Of a stretch of 64,000 nucleotides of DNA, positions 1-13,859 are shown in pieces (within the stretch, counting starts at the first letter, position 1; every line of letters begins with the position of its first letter). Under the pieces are notes generated by a model. It searched no databases. It was not told the DNA's origin and saw only the letters and a program-made list of their open reading frames with translations. Source of the DNA: Mugil cephalus (taxonomy: Eukaryota > Chordata > Actinopteri > Mugiliformes > Mugilidae); assembly GCF_022458985.1 (NCBI RefSeq), contig NC_061789.1, forward strand, positions 10,980,357 through 11,044,356. Direction: 5' to 3'. Both the position numbers and the translations under genes were made by a program.

Positions 1-3000
1 GGTGTAAGAATTGTTTATGGTATTTTAGAATCTGTAACTTCCTGGAAATTACTTAAAAATGTCGTTTATTCATCTTGCATCGTGCTGTGCGTGCTAATGT
101 TGCAACCAATGAAACGCTTTCTCTGTTTTTTATGTCGTCATTTCTCCTCCAATTGCAAAATTGCAAAATAATAAAAAAAAAACATCATAATTTATTTATA
201 TTAGTACATGTTTCTTTTACTTTCTCTAGACATGAGTCAAGCTTTGATGTGATCTTTGGCCTGAGGGTTTGGAGAACACATCCCTCATCAAGCTCCACAG
301 TAGCCAAAGAAAAGACGTGCTGATCGACAGCTTGGACCCTCCTGCATTTATCTCTATGCATATCTGCATACCTATTATTAACGCTTGACTTGTTATTCTC
401 CAAACAGGAACAGAAAATTACAAAGTGACCTGGGAACATGGGGACAGTATGGGCTTCAGTGTGTATCTTAAGTGTTTATTGTTCTCACATAATGACTATT
501 GTTGTCAGTCGACAGTTTGGCTCTGTTATTCACTTCCCTTGGCTTCATAAAATGAGGTTATACCACTTAAGAGTGTACTTGAGTGCCGTCATTTATGAAA
601 CATGAAAGTGTACACAGCCCCATTTTAATGGTTTTCATTTAAAAAACAGTAGCATGCATGAGCGATTCCATCAGAATCAGTGTTTTCACTCTTTCTTATA
701 ACTAGAACACGAGCACCAGAAGCCGAAATCTTAGCGTGAAACTTGCAGGAGAGTATGGTCCATCTGAAAATCCTGAAAAAATATTTGCATTTCGTCATAA
801 AAATATTTAACTGACGCATTAGCTCAGCATGACGAAATTAGTATAGCTGGAAGAAATCACAGCGGGGAGACGTTCCCACCATCCAAAGTCGCAACAGAAA
901 AAAGAGGCTCGTCGACTGAATTGAAAAAAAAAATCCATATTTCAGATTTCTGGCTGGACCTCGTGCTGCAGGAATAAGCATCAGTTTGTCTTTGTTTAGA
1001 TTCCAGAGTGTAAAGATGAATGGAAAGCTCCCTTTCACCATCCCTGAGGTTGAGGGATTCCACTTGAGGTTAATTTCAAGTCAAGGCAAGTTTATGCCTG
1101 ATATTTTTGTCGTGTGTTTGAATGTGTTATTTCTCCTCCTGGAAACAGGATTTAAGACTTAACTCTGCATGACACCTAAGGCTCTCAGGTACTATAAAAA
1201 CAAATCATTACCAGAAAACTATTTCGCAGCATTTGTTTTGGAACAATTGATCGATAAACGGTGCTGTGTGATGATGTGGCAGATGGAAGCACTAAGTATT
1301 ACCCCATCGAAAAGACTTACGGTAAATGAACTCATTCACACCCAGATAGTAGTGTCCTTGCCGGTTGGTCGATGAGGGGAAATGTTTATTTGCCAGTAAG
1401 TGCAGAAGCATCTGGAGGCTGCAGACAATTCCCATTTGAGACTGGAGACAGCCAATACGGCAACACATGTTCCTCTGAATACGTTTGTTGCCAAAAGCGA
1501 GGCAGTTTCGGCAAGGCTTGTAACCTGTAGACACCTGACCGCAGTGTGAGGTTCTGAGGAACATGTGTTGTTGCCTGGAAATGCAAACTAGCTGTGCAGA
1601 CATGTATTTATCGCACTGCCCTGACCTTGTTCTGTCATGATAGGCGTCCCTCTCACTCTCGCATTTAGGGTATGACTGTATGAGTCCCTGCTGTATTCTT
1701 CCTTTTGTGGTCAAGCTGCGGTTCCCCCCCCCGTTAATCCGCACAGCTGTGGTGCTTCACTGGCCTCCCCTTCGTCTCAAGTACATAAAAAATGTCATGA
1801 GGGGAAAGACAAAGGGCCAACATCCCACAAAACCAGACTCTTGTACTCTTTGGCTGAAGGAAGTTTACTGTCACATATTTCCCGTTCTGCCTTTTTTTGG
1901 AGTATTGAACCATAGCAGTTTAGGAGGAGAAAACTGGATAAGGAATACTAAGATAATGGAAATTATCTCTGCAAATTAGCATTTTAAATTCTGTGTTCAT
2001 TTGCCCCACATCTCCACTCAAGTCAGTCCAAGGCCAAATGACCTGCGTACCTTCACCTGAGTAAACACCGTTTAGAGGGAGCGTTTGGAAAACTGTTGGT
2101 ATTTAGGGTCATTTATTTATTTAATCCGTCCATTCAGCTCGCTGGTTTTCTGTTTGCATGCAGTAAATCTCATTTCGGGCCTACCCACCCATTCCCACCA
2201 TTAGTGTCAGGTGTCCAATAACCTGATTCCACTCAGCTCATCAATCCTGCAGTATTTTTTTTCCTCCAAGCCTTCCGCTACTCTCTTCTCAGATTGTCTT
2301 TATTTATCACTGTTGTGTTTTTCCTCCTGATTATTTCTTGCACTTGGTTCAACGTAGGCCAGGCTTGTCTTTTTGTGACCCAGAAACTGCAATTACAGGG
2401 TTTGATTGTCATGAAATGCATTGTAGGCATGCATAACCACACAGAATGAATCATAATGAGTTTTCTTCTTGTGCCAGCATTAGATCTATGGTCTTGGCTT
2501 TTGCGAAGTATCGCGTCAACTACTGGAAGGATTTCACAGTAATTCAGATGATGAATTCTAATTACTTTGGTTTCCCCTTGATTATGTTTACGGTTGTTAA
2601 ACCAAGATCTTGAACATGGACAAGACTCTACCTGCTAAACACCAATAAGTACAGCTTTAGCTTAGCTTTATACAATTAGTATAAAGACAATTTATTTTTT
2701 ATTCAAAGACAAATTAGAAGCTCTTGATTATGACATGGGAAGAGCCTTGACTACATATTAAGTGATTGGCTCGTCCCTGATCTATATATAGTTACCAGTT
2801 GGTTGCTATTGGATGTTCTGTGCTCTCGTTGACTAGAGGCTAACTCTCTTGTATAATATGTTTGTAAGTGACACCAGAAGAACATTAAAACAGTTAGCTC
2901 TTCCTGCCCCTACCACTCTGTATTTGAAAAGAAGGACTGGCTTCACCTGACGTTCCAAACCATCATTCATTGGCGATGGAAACCAATATGACAGAAGGTC

Positions 3001-3460
3001 TTTCCTTGCAGTAAAAGTTCTGGTATCTCCATGTTTCCGTCATATGTCACTGGACTGTAGTCACTCCCACTGGTCGTTGCCTCAGAGTTGTTATACACCA
3101 ATCCACTATGCGGCTCCAATGGTTTATACATCTACCATTGCTACTACTCATTACATTTCATTAAGTAGTAGTTTCTTCCTGTACGTATGTCCCTATACCC
3201 AAAGAACAGCACTGTTCATCAACTGTTAGTGTCCAGAAGCCACAGGGGCTAACAGTTTGTCAAGCTAGCAACCAGGATGCGTTGAGAATACAAACAGTTT
3301 TCTCAGACACGTCATAGAAGTACCAAAAGTAAAATAAATCAACTTATCATCCACCTCCACCACTGTTTTTTAAAACCCTCAATTATGTGGCAACTCATGG
3401 AGCATGAAATTACAAAAGGAGCGTCATTCATTTAGACTTTCCTCACAAACACAGTAAACA
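1..3460. other. AT-rich intergenic DNA, no gene seen
   Basis: Short open frames occur on both strands, but none has splice-site context, a recognisable domain or composition that sets it apart from background. I see no RNA gene or clear repeat boundary here. Confidence 0.6.
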
Positions 3461-3661
3461 CGACCCTATAAGGACCAGTAAAGCTGTGAGCATGCCTACG
3501 GACTTCTAGTGATACTGTAAACCTGTATTTAAACTGCCTGCTTATTCTTACATATCCTTATTGCCTACGTTGCTCTTTGTTCTGAACACTCGTACACTTT
3601 GAGTAGGAGCTGCTGTAACGAAAACTCATTGGGATTAATAAAGTAATTCTGATTCTGATTC
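3461..3661 (+). repeat. LINE-like 3' tail fragment
   Basis: The segment ends in an AATAAAGT run followed by a GATTCT microrepeat tail (about 3,635-3,661). This style of tail is common at the 3' end of fish non-LTR retrotransposons. There is no reverse transcriptase frame, so it would be a 5'-truncated insertion. The call rests on the tail only. Confidence 0.35.
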
Positions 3662-6165
3662 AAAACTGTGTAAAATTTCTTGCATGCTCGATGCACCGTC
3701 CGTTCTTTTCACTGGAGTACAATATGGAGACAAACCTACGAAGGTAGGCTAAAATTCAAAGCATGCTAACTTTACCAGTTCATGTGTTGAGTTGGGATTT
3801 GGAAAGTTTCATTAAATTAAAAAAAGAAGAAAAGAAAAAAGAAAAATCACAATTTTAAAACAAATATGATGGTTTCACCATATTTGGAATATCATATGAG
3901 TTAAGTGGGGCTATATATAACAGACAAAAATATTGTAATCAGTAATGTTACAAAAAGAAACATGGTGGCAAATGAAGCTTTATAACTTATTAGGAATTTG
4001 TTATTGCACTTTAATTGTAACTGATATTTCTTGTTAACCTGCTGAATAAATACTCTATAAATCTTTTCTGTTAAAGCGATTGCTTTCTTCTCATGCCGCC
4101 CCAAGTTCAGTTGAATTGTCAACAAGCGTTTCATTCCTTTTAAGATTTTATCAGCAGAAATAAAAAGCCTGGTGACTTCTCAGGCTTATCTTCTGCACAA
4201 TAAACACTAGATATGCTCTTTGTTTTGTTTTGTTTTGCTTCATTATTTAAGTCTGAATTACAAACTTGTTTTCCAGAAATGTCTAATGAGCCATTTGATT
4301 TTCTTTCTGCCCGATTTAGGTCAATAAAGATGTAATGAGAGGTGTAGATGTTTTTTTTTTTTTTTTTTTTTTTTTTTCCCGGTGCAAAGAATATAAACAT
4401 TCCCAAAATACATTCAGAACATTTGCAGCATCACTACGTGGTCTGGTGTTATTTTTATTCTTTCCTCTCCTGTGTGTTTAAAATTGAACAGCCCTGTTCA
4501 TAGTCACATCTGTGGCATTCACTATGTTTCTCACTGCAACGTCGAAAGGATCCATTACGGAGCCATTAGTTTACGTAATTTGTTATTCCCAGCAAGCCCC
4601 ACAATCTTACGTCTGTTCAGCCCTTCCGCTGTGAGTGGAGACGCTGCGGGTCAAGTAGGGATAACAGACGAGCTGAAAATTCACACAATCAAATCAATGA
4701 AAAAAGCCTCATTTCATAAAACAAACAAAGGATGTTTAATCTTCTTCAAATCTCAAGGCGTCTTTCTACTAACACGTGTCAGACTTTAAATTAAACACTC
4801 AAATTCAACATCCTTTTGCTTAAGGAAGTCCGGATTATAACCTCCCTTCCTATGTAAAAGTTCAGAGGGTACAAAAAATAAAAATATATAAAAAAAATGA
4901 TTTCCTAAAGAGGCCTAACTGCTGGCCTGGTTTTGAAAGGAGCTGACGCGAGCCCCAATACGGGAAGAGGAGTTCAGAAAGCCTGAGAGCATGACTCACT
5001 ACTCTCACTGACAAAACACACAAACATCTGGAAGCCGCGATCTAAATAAAGTTAGATCAAACAACTTTAAATCATGCAGACATGATGTCAACTCCCTGAT
5101 AATGTCTTGACGATGAAAGATGGTATACCCAGTGTTCTGTGTGGAATTTGGCACCGAAGGGAAACTCAGGCATTCACACAATCACAAGTGATTCACAATG
5201 ACTAAACAATCCACTCCAGAGGATTAGATGCATGAGTGCTTTTATTGATCTAATTTGTTTGACTCATTACTGTCACGAAAGTTCAAAAAACTGTCGTGTT
5301 GGTGACATAACACGAATAAAGTGATGGACAGATATAAACTAATTAGGTATTTACACCACCAGATAATAAGCCACAAACCAGAAACATCTGACAACAACAG
5401 AAGAAAGTTCGCATATAACATCTGCATATAATTATTTTTTGGAGCCAAGTACTAAGCTCCATATTAATTCCAGTGGTTCTCTCCGACACCTGTGCTTTCA
5501 TTTGAGGGAGAAAAATTTGATTTATTGTGCCCATAACAACACATGTTTTTGTGTAACTGGCAACTGATGACTGGGAGAAAAAAACTATAAAAGTTTGAGT
5601 GAAAATAAAAGAGCAGTAAAAGAAATGGAGCCTGTGACGGAGAGAATTTATTACAAAATCATGTTTCTATTCATGTTCATACACAGAGTGTTGTTTCCTT
5701 TCTATTTCTGAAACTGTGAGTGGGAAAAAAATGCATTTGTATAGAAATTAATTCGCCAAAACTATTGAGGTTCAAAATGCTAGCTGGTGCACCAACGAAA
5801 TAAAACATAATGTGATTTTCATGGAGATACTCTACCATCAAGACTGCAAGAGTATATTGTCTATAAATAGATATGACATGAAGACATGCATGAACCGCGC
5901 ACAACCTATACACAGCAATCAATATATAAAGTCACCACATGCAATATACCACAGTCAAACAGACATTTCATCTTCACACACAGGTAAACAGCTCCATGAA
6001 GTTGTGTCCCCTCACACATGTATTGCCAATTATGCATTACACCATTTAGAGTAAAAATAAATTAGATGCACCAAGTGCCCCTTTGACAAGCTCCCGCTTA
6101 ACCAAGTTATTTGCATGAAGAACCGTCTGCCATACATATGCTATGTGGCTTTGCATTGACTACCA
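3662..6165. other. Intergenic DNA, no gene seen
   Basis: The stretch contains a run of about 27 T at 4,351-4,377 and otherwise AT-rich sequence. The open frames are short and unsupported by splice sites or domains. Confidence 0.55.
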
Positions 6166-6353
6166 TTAACCTACTGAGCTTTTATTTGTTATGTGTTGTT
6201 AATTTCTCCAAGGACTTAAGAATTAAAAAAACTAAGCATCATCTTTGAGCAGGACGTTTAATCCCAATGTCCTCAAATGGGTTCTTGCTGATTAGAGACG
6301 CTGTAGCTTATTATTTGTTAAATTTGCATGTGATGTCTAACTAAAAAAGTTAA
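6166..6353 (+). mobile_element. 5' fragment of TTAA-flanked (piggyBac-like) element
   Basis: A TTAA is followed by CCTACTGAGC, and the next 180 bases resemble the left half of the complete element at 37,653-38,178. Shared blocks include TTTCTCCAAGG, ATCATCTTTGA and CCCAATGTCCTCAAA. The similarity fades near 6,350, so this is a truncated copy. Confidence 0.5.
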
Positions 6354-6430
6354 TGAATGAAGAATGAATGAATGAATGAATGAACACTTATTCATTAAAG
6401 TCTTCATTTAAGTCTTCATTCATTCAGAGT
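6354..6430. repeat. AATG microsatellite with inverted ATTC arm
   Basis: AATG units (6,354-6,385) are followed by ATTCATT and AAGTCTTC units that read as their reverse complement, giving a possible hairpin. It lies directly after the truncated TTAA element. Confidence 0.5.
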
Positions 6431-6499
6431 TAATAAGCATTAATAGACAATGTTCAACCGTGTAGCAAAGCATCACTTTCTACTGCAGTGTAACATATT

Positions 6500-6720
6500 T
6501 CAAGGAACATTTTACTAATTTTCCACAATAAATTACGGTATTTTTACTGTAATATTCACAATATAATACTGTAATTAAGTGTATTAACTATTTGCACAGT
6601 AAATTACTGTGAAAATTGTTTTTTATATATACATTTACAATAAATTACTGTAAAATGTAATATAAAATGTAAAAGTAATGCACAAGTAATATGATTATTA
6701 GCCAGTAATTGACTATAAAT
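6500..6720. repeat. TACTGTAA-rich palindromic repeat
   Basis: Several copies of TTACTGTAA, TACTGTAAT and CAGTAATTTAC-like words in both orientations suggest a decayed palindromic DNA element. No target duplication was found. Confidence 0.35.
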
Positions 6721-7668
6721 GTACAGTGAAATTTTAACAGTGTGTGTTAAGCCAGACAAACTCCCTCACCTATACATTTTATTATGGTGCAGTTGGTCTG
6801 GAGTATCTTCGTTGGAAACCAGAAAAGATCCCAATCAAATCATTTCACATTTCAATTTGTTTACATCAAAACAGCTCTTATTGGTTTTTGGGACCATCCA
6901 ATTCCCTGCAGGGCCTTTTTCTTCCTCCATATTGGTTGAAACACATCCCATAATGTAATACAAATGTCACCAGACTCATATTCTGATAAGAATAGAGTGT
7001 ACACCAAGCTAGCGTTATCTCACATCACAGTGGAGAGAGTCACAGTCTTGCTCATTCTATGTTGTTCATCATGGGAGTTTGGAAGAAATATTTGAAAAAA
7101 CAAAACAGAACAAAAAAAAAACTAAACAACAACAAAAAATCAGTAACAACACAATCTTATTACAAATGTTTGTTGTGTGAAAAATAATTTGGCAAGTCAG
7201 GAAATTCACTGAGCTGTAATTAGAAACACCACACACATAAACTACACACCACTATAATGTTCCCTTTCCATAAGCCCTATCCACTGACCACACCTGAAGC
7301 CCCGAAATACACAGCCTTTACTCGTCAGGCGATATCCACTGGGAAGGTTGATAAGATGCTCCAAACAAACCCTAAATAATATGTCAATGACCATTCTACA
7401 AGTGTAAAGCATCAGGTAGGATAAACAGGGCAGAAGTGGAGGATACAGGTTGAGGTAAATAAAATAAAATTCCCGGAAAAAGTGTTGTGTGCAGTTTTCA
7501 GAAAAGTAAATCAGGTCATGTTTGATGTCTCTGTACATATTTATGTAAGTAATTATATCCTTGGTCTCTTGCAACTTCAGTCTTGTTTACATGCAAAAAC
7601 ATGAAGAGATTCTAATCTCAAAACTCTTGAGTATCTTCCATTCAGCCTCTTACTGCAAAACATACAAA
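6721..7668. other. Intergenic DNA, no gene seen
   Basis: There is no frame with splice context or a domain. The only local feature is an A-rich tract near 7,090-7,140. Confidence 0.5.
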
Positions 7669-7676
7669 CCTTAGAC

Positions 7677-8314
7677 CAGGGGTCTTCAACGATTTTCATG
7701 CCAAGCACTCCCAAACTGATGGACAGATTAAGTAGGGACCACCTACCTACTATATGTGTTCTATATTAAACTCAGCCTAGTGCAATTTATTAATATACAT
7801 TATTATTATAATTCTGCATTTAATATTAAGCCATTCAAATAATACACAGTTCAAATATAATTTTTTTTGTTTCTATTTCTTATTCAAATGACAAAATGAT
7901 CTATTTTGGCCTCAGTAGTTAGACTGTTAGCTTCTCTTCTGCTAATATTAAAGCATGCTCCTGGGATTTTACCTGGGGACTGACCTGGCTCTCGGAACCC
8001 GACTGTCAGCGTGTAATATGATAGCTCGTGATTGGCTCAGCAGCTGATAGGGGCGGGGCCTACTGTACAGGACGCTTAGATTGACAGGTCTAGTGTGAAA
8101 CGGTGCACTGTTGAGACAGCTCCTGTATCACTGAATGAAGTGATGACATCTTCTGCCTCCATTTATTTCTTTAGTAAGATATGTTGGATTCATGGTAATG
8201 TGCATTTAAAGAAATCTAAATTCAAAGGGGGAAATTTAAATATATATATATATATATAAATATCTAGATTTTGCAACCCCCCCCCCCCCGCAGATCCCCA
8301 GTTGAAGACCTATG
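7677..8314 (+). mobile_element. hAT-type non-autonomous element, copy 1
   Basis: The element starts CAGGGGTCTTCAAC and ends GTTGAAGACCTATG, a 10-base perfect terminal inverted repeat (GGTCTTCAAC / GTTGAAGACC). It is flanked by CCTTAGAC and CCTTATAG, an 8-base target duplication with 6 of 8 bases kept, which fits the hAT superfamily. Internal blocks such as GATTGGCTCAGCAGC and TAATGTGCATTTAAAGAAAT recur in the copies at 13.4, 21.8, 26.9 and 27.5 kb. It carries no transposase frame. Confidence 0.8.
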
Positions 8315-8559
8315 CCTTATAGAAAGGAACTATTCATCGGGAAAGGCAGTATTTTTATCTCCTACGTTTATAATTGTTACTCCCTTTACGCTTTCTGTTC
8401 TCCCTCGATACATGCAATTTGCAGCAATTACTGCATTTATTATCGACAATTATCACCAATTATTGTAAAAATAGATACTTGACTTACTCACTGTTTGTTA
8501 GTTCTTGAGTTGGTTGGAAATGCTGAATCCAGCTAAGGCTGAAACTACACGTGACAGAC

Positions 8560-8801
8560 AAAACGTTTGCAACTTTAAGATGTACCAGGCGAAGCTGTAA
8601 CCACCTGTGTCTGTGTCAAAAAGAACACAAAGTCCAACTAGCAGTAATAAATATGTTATGCACAAATTGCAGTACATAGCTGGCCTCTACTAGGTCATGC
8701 TGATGAATTAGTCGTCAGTTTTTTCGTTACAGAATAAGCAGAATAAGCTACCACAAACCTAAAACCTAATGTCCCCATATGTTGACACAGGGTCTCAGGA
8801 G
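8560..8801 (+). mobile_element. 3' fragment of TTAA-flanked element
   Basis: The segment ends GGGTCTCAGGAGG followed by TTAA, as does the complete copy at 37,653-38,178, and shares CCCCATATG and GACACAGG just inside the end. The left limit is not clear; I set it where similarity fades. Confidence 0.45.
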
Positions 8802-11800
8802 GTTAAATGCTATTGATCGTGCTGAGTTGCAGCCTGTTTTTATAAAAGCTATACATATATCCAGCAAACAGCATGTAGTGCAGGAGCTGCCTGCTCTTAA
8901 TGTATGTATTCAGGTCAAGAAGCACGGGGCTAATACCACACTACCCGCACTTGACTGAGTTAACCCGCCACAGCGCGATAGCTTAACCCGATTAGGTTCA
9001 GACAACAAGCTAATGCTAACCAAACCAAGACCGAATGAGCTCGTCTCGACACATTAGCCCAAGTTACACAGTCACAAGCTACCAAGTAATGGAACACAGA
9101 GTAACCGAGTGACAGCTCGCCTTTATGCAGACACTGACCCTTAACTACGTAACTACTTCTGAAAGACTTACTCGGCACAATTGAAACGAAGCCAGAAAAC
9201 TGTGTTCTCCTTGACAGGGGCGCCTGAGAACTGTTCCAAGCTAGCCTGGACGTGCGCTGAGGGAAACAACATTGTAGTTTCTCCAGGGAAGACAGCGAGA
9301 ATGAGTAATGAGTCGGTTGACAGATACAGACAAGGTGTCATAGGTAGTAGTTGATCACACCCAAGGCGATTCCCATAGTGGAACACCGGGCATAGTTAGA
9401 AAAAGAGCCCCACCCGAACAATTTGGTTGGCCTGGTAGATCTTAGTTAGGGATCATTCAGACTACAGGATCAGAAACGTCTGTACTCTAAAATTCATAGC
9501 TGTTTTGGAATAGAATACAACTTATTTCATTATACCTCAGAGATCAATGAATCAGTCAGGAGTTTCCCTCCTTAAAGGCTTCTGATCGCTAACTAACAAT
9601 TAACTGCATTTGCTTTTCATCCGTAGAGTGGCTCTGGGAGTGCTCCTTTCCTTAATGCATCCCCAGATTTCTGAGAGTATCCAAACAGATCAATATTAGC
9701 TGGCAGAGCTGAAAGCCTGCATCTGGGCCTGTAAATAACATGGAATTAGCTCCCACTCCTTTGGCCCATGCTGCTCAGGCTAGATGGTTTCCAGTTTGTC
9801 ACGCGAAAGCGTTACTCAGCGTCAAGCTTCATCGCGTCTCGACAAGCTTTTGATCACAGGGAGTGTGAAGAACGGCCGATAAAATATTCAGAAACTTTCC
9901 AGAGACGTTCCCTATTAATAGGAGATGACACTGGAATTGTGTGGTCTGTCACCGCAACATTTTTTATAGACTGTGCTGAATGATGAACTTTAAATTGTCA
10001 CATTCGAGAATTTGTTTGGTAGTTCAGGGGACGTTGTTCACTCTGTGTATTTCAAACTTCTCTGAGACAAATTATTAGAATCGGTAGAACCATTAATCAG
10101 AGGAACTGGTCCAAAATTAAGTGAAATGTTTGATTTAAGTTTTTATTTAAGTTTAGAATTTCGCTACAAGTGAAGTTGACCAAAGAAGGTGATATCTCAG
10201 AACAGGAAAGTTGCCTGCTGCTTGAAAAAGAGCAGAGATTGACGGCGCATCCGTTGATGACGACTACCTACTAATCTCTATGGGAGCAAGCGACAAATAG
10301 TGACTCAGAGTCACCACAAAGTCGAACACTCATGAGATTTAAAACCCATTACAACAGGGGCGATGCTAATGTGCCTCTTCGTAATTTGGCTCCAGAGATC
10401 AGAGACTTTGGATCTTTATAGGCTGCGGTCAATCAGCGTTCACCCCCCCTCCCCAGATGGTGTTTATTACCTCAGCAGCCTGGTGCATACCCACTGAACT
10501 TAACTAAATGGACTTTCAAAGACTGAAACGGCTGTCAGTGTGAACATTCATTACACGAGAAACTATAACAGTTTTCATATTGATGCCTGATCTGATAGCA
10601 GTGAACCTGGCAGCTAAATTACCACGTGTGTCAAGATGTGAAAGCAGAAATGTTTCAAGTTTGACAACGTGTTAAGAGGACTGAAGGAAAATACATTAAT
10701 ATGCCAAATAGCGCACCAAAAATTTTATGGAATTTTTGTTTTATGTATTTGTCATAATAGTTCTTTCTCTATTAAAATCAAAAAGAAATAAAAAGGCAAA
10801 TAAATTATATGCCAATACTTTTACCAAGATGAGTATTGTTATAATTTGTTATTTTTGTATTAATTGCTTCATTTATTTACATTCTCTTTAAATTTATTCA
10901 CCTTCATTCCTGAAATGATTCTTTTTTTTCAAACGTAGTCATTTTTGTCTTTATCAAAGTATTTATTTTTGCACTATTTTTCTTGTTTGTTTAAATATAA
11001 GATTTATCCTATGGAGAACAAAAATGGACAAAATCTGAATTATATAAATGACTCAACAAATAAATTGACAATTCTGTGATATTGTCAATTATTAATCTGT
11101 AAAATATTTCTATATTATTTTTCATTTAAATTATGCAAATGAGCAGGAATGTCAAAGTGTGCAATTTTACCTTTGTTCTTATTTGTGAAAAACACTGAAA
11201 CTCTGAATAAATAAATAAATTACTTCTGTCTAACTACTTTGGCCTAGACTTGCTGAGCTGGACGTTTGGCGTTAAAAGAAAGAAAATGGTTTCTTGCAAA
11301 CTGTATAAAAGTGGATTTTATTCCAGTAAACCAGCAAGTGTGGGAAGGTGGTTCACCATCTGTAGGTTATTCTTACTTTTAGGGATTGGTGGTTGAACAT
11401 GACATGATGTGAAAATGTAAAATAGGTTTAGTATGACATTTACTTGGAGCAGCTTGCAGCAGAAGATATAATACATTTTATTTAATGACTATATTCTCAA
11501 CATTTAGTGTAGCTGGCACAGTATTTGAAGCTATTCCTACTTCTGCCTACATTGATGATTTATTTATAGGTTTTATTTTGTGGTCTCAGTTGATGCTTTT
11601 CCAAACAAATAACTTCACAATTAAATACAGTGATTTATAGCCCCCTTTCACATGAATGAAGGGCATTTCCTTGCTGCTGAAAGTTTGTGTACACTTGTTT
11701 ACTCTGTTAATCTTCAGAAATAGAATTCAACTGAGGTTCACAGTGGGATGGTTTCACGGTTTGTGATATTCAGTTCAGCTTTTTCCAAAGTTATTCATTT

Positions 11801-13435
11801 CCGCCACGTTCCTCCAGGGAGCCTAGAAGAAGATGAAGTAAAAAAAAAAAAATCCACCTGCACCCGGAGACTTGTCCCCGACTCTGCAACAAACAGCACT
11901 GCGCTCTGCTTACATGAGAATCTGGACAAAGCGAGGAAGCTGAGTGCTTAAATTTAGGGCTGTTTTCTCGGTCAAGACTGTTTAAGGCTCCACGGCATCC
12001 ATCTATAAACATGTCGACTCCTGAGGGATGGGAAAGAAAAACATTTCACAGTAGCGCGTTTTCTCTGTGAACTCAAAAGGCGTTTTCAGCAGCAGACGCA
12101 GCATCAAGCCAGAATAAACAGTTCACCACCGCACACAAACAGTCACAGATTAGACTGATGAAATAGATGTGTAGATAAGAAATAGCACCTTACAGTCTGA
12201 CTGAGATGTATTTCACTTTTTCTCTCATGGCATTAGACTCAGATAGATACTTTGTTGGTGGGATATTGCCAGAGGTTCTGATCTCAACACGAGTCTGAAT
12301 TTTGTAGCCTTGTCAGTGACACAAAGCAGGGTGTTTTTTTTGCATCAGTCTTCCGTCAGTGGGGTCGTGCAGATAGTTGTGGGCTGATATGTGCTGGCCA
12401 GCCCACTCATATATATCAGGATGAGGGATTGTATCCTGGAAGCATTAGACCGTTAAGCCTTTTCTGCTCAACGTCTCACTAACCTAGGAGTCCACACAAC
12501 TTAACGTTGACAGATCAAGACGACAGCATGAGACGGAGACTTAAAAATAGCCATCGTCTCTAAGTTTATCGACTTCATAGCTTTATATGACGAGAGGCAG
12601 GTTGCTGGGGAAGTCTTACAAATGTCCTGACTTGCCAACAGTAGGAGTAGCTGGACCCTTTTACATTGAGTCACTTTCTGGTCAAGTAATTGTCCCGGTA
12701 GACGCTTGATTATACACTGGGGATGAGGGAGGATGTTGGGGAAATGGCACAAATCTGCAATGAAATTTGTGAAAATCTGTTTCATAACTAAGAAAAATAT
12801 TTTCAAAGCTGAAATGTATCTAAATAAATCGAACTGGGAAATCTCTGAAGATAGCCAGCCCTACCGGGACTGTTATGGCTCTCTGTGTCTCCAGGCTGTG
12901 CTTTGAATCATAAAATGTCACACAAACAGGTGATTTAAGCCCAAGAGACGGAGTTATTGTAAAACCAAAATGTCCTTTCCTCCGTCAAACCCGTGCGCTC
13001 TTTTTGTTTAGTCTAGAACTCTAGAAAATACATATGGTGTACAAATGCTTTTCCTGGCGCCCTGTCACACAAGAAGGGTGGGACTTTTGAAACTCTCACA
13101 GTGTGAAGAATTAAGATCGCAGATAAAAACGCTCACAACTGTGATTTTTGATAAAGTTCCAAAAGATCCAAAACCATATTTGGAAGTCGCTGGCCCTAAA
13201 ATCCTGCATCCATCAAAAAATCAAACTGATGTTTGTGCATTACACCAAAGAAGTCGAGGTCTGAGAAGTTAGAAGCAACAGTGTTCCGAACTAAATATTT
13301 CTAGACAAAAATGTTAATAGGCTAAAGACTGGTTTATATTTTCACGGAGTTTATATTTTCAGAGCCTAGACCATAGCGGGTCCGCACCGATCTTTAAGCG
13401 TGTGTGCTAGTGTGTTGACACAGTAATTATTCTAC
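8802..13435. other. Intergenic DNA, no gene supported
   Basis: About 4.6 kb without a convincing exon. The part at 8,930-9,400 is richer in CpG than its surroundings and has two minus-strand open frames (9,178-8,960 and 9,386-9,168), but no recognisable domain. It could be the start of a non-coding transcript. The rest is AT-rich. Confidence 0.45.
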
Positions 13436-13858
13436 CAATACTCAATGTTTTTCAAGCTAATGGACCACCTTCCTACTATATGTGTTCTATATTAAACTCA
13501 GCCTCGTGCAAATTATGAACATACGTCATTATTGGCATTCTGCATTCAAATAATAAACAGTTTAAAATATTCATCATTTTTATTTCTATTTTTTGTTCAA
13601 GTGACAAAGCGATTCATTTTGGCAAGTTGCACTGTTAGCTTCTCTTCTGCTAATATTGCAGGGTGCCTCTAGGATTTTACCTGCTTAGTGAATAGGCTCT
13701 CGGAACCTGGCTGTAATATGGGGCCTCGTGATTGGCTCAGCAGCGATAGGGGCGGGGCTTATTAGATTGACAGGTCTCGGGTAGTGTGGCGCTCTGTGAA
13801 ACTACTCAACAGAGACAGCTCCTGTATCGCTGAATGAGTGAAGTGCATTAAAACCACT
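13436..13858 (+). mobile_element. hAT-type element, copy 2 (internally deleted, truncated)
   Basis: The copy shares CTACTATATGTGTTCTATAT, TTAGCTTCTCTTCTGCTAAT and GATTGGCTCAGCAGC with copy 1, in the same order. The left terminal repeat is degenerate and the right end is lost where the next repeat begins at about 13,860. Confidence 0.65.
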
Positions 13859-13859
13859 G

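Noticed and set aside
8930..9400. CpG-richer stretch as a promoter of an unseen gene
   Set aside because: No exon with a splice donor and recognisable coding sequence follows on either strand; left as unassigned DNA.
12501..12806. Minus-strand 101-codon frame as a possible small gene
   Set aside because: No signal peptide, domain or splice context, and ordinary AT-rich composition; a chance frame cannot be excluded.
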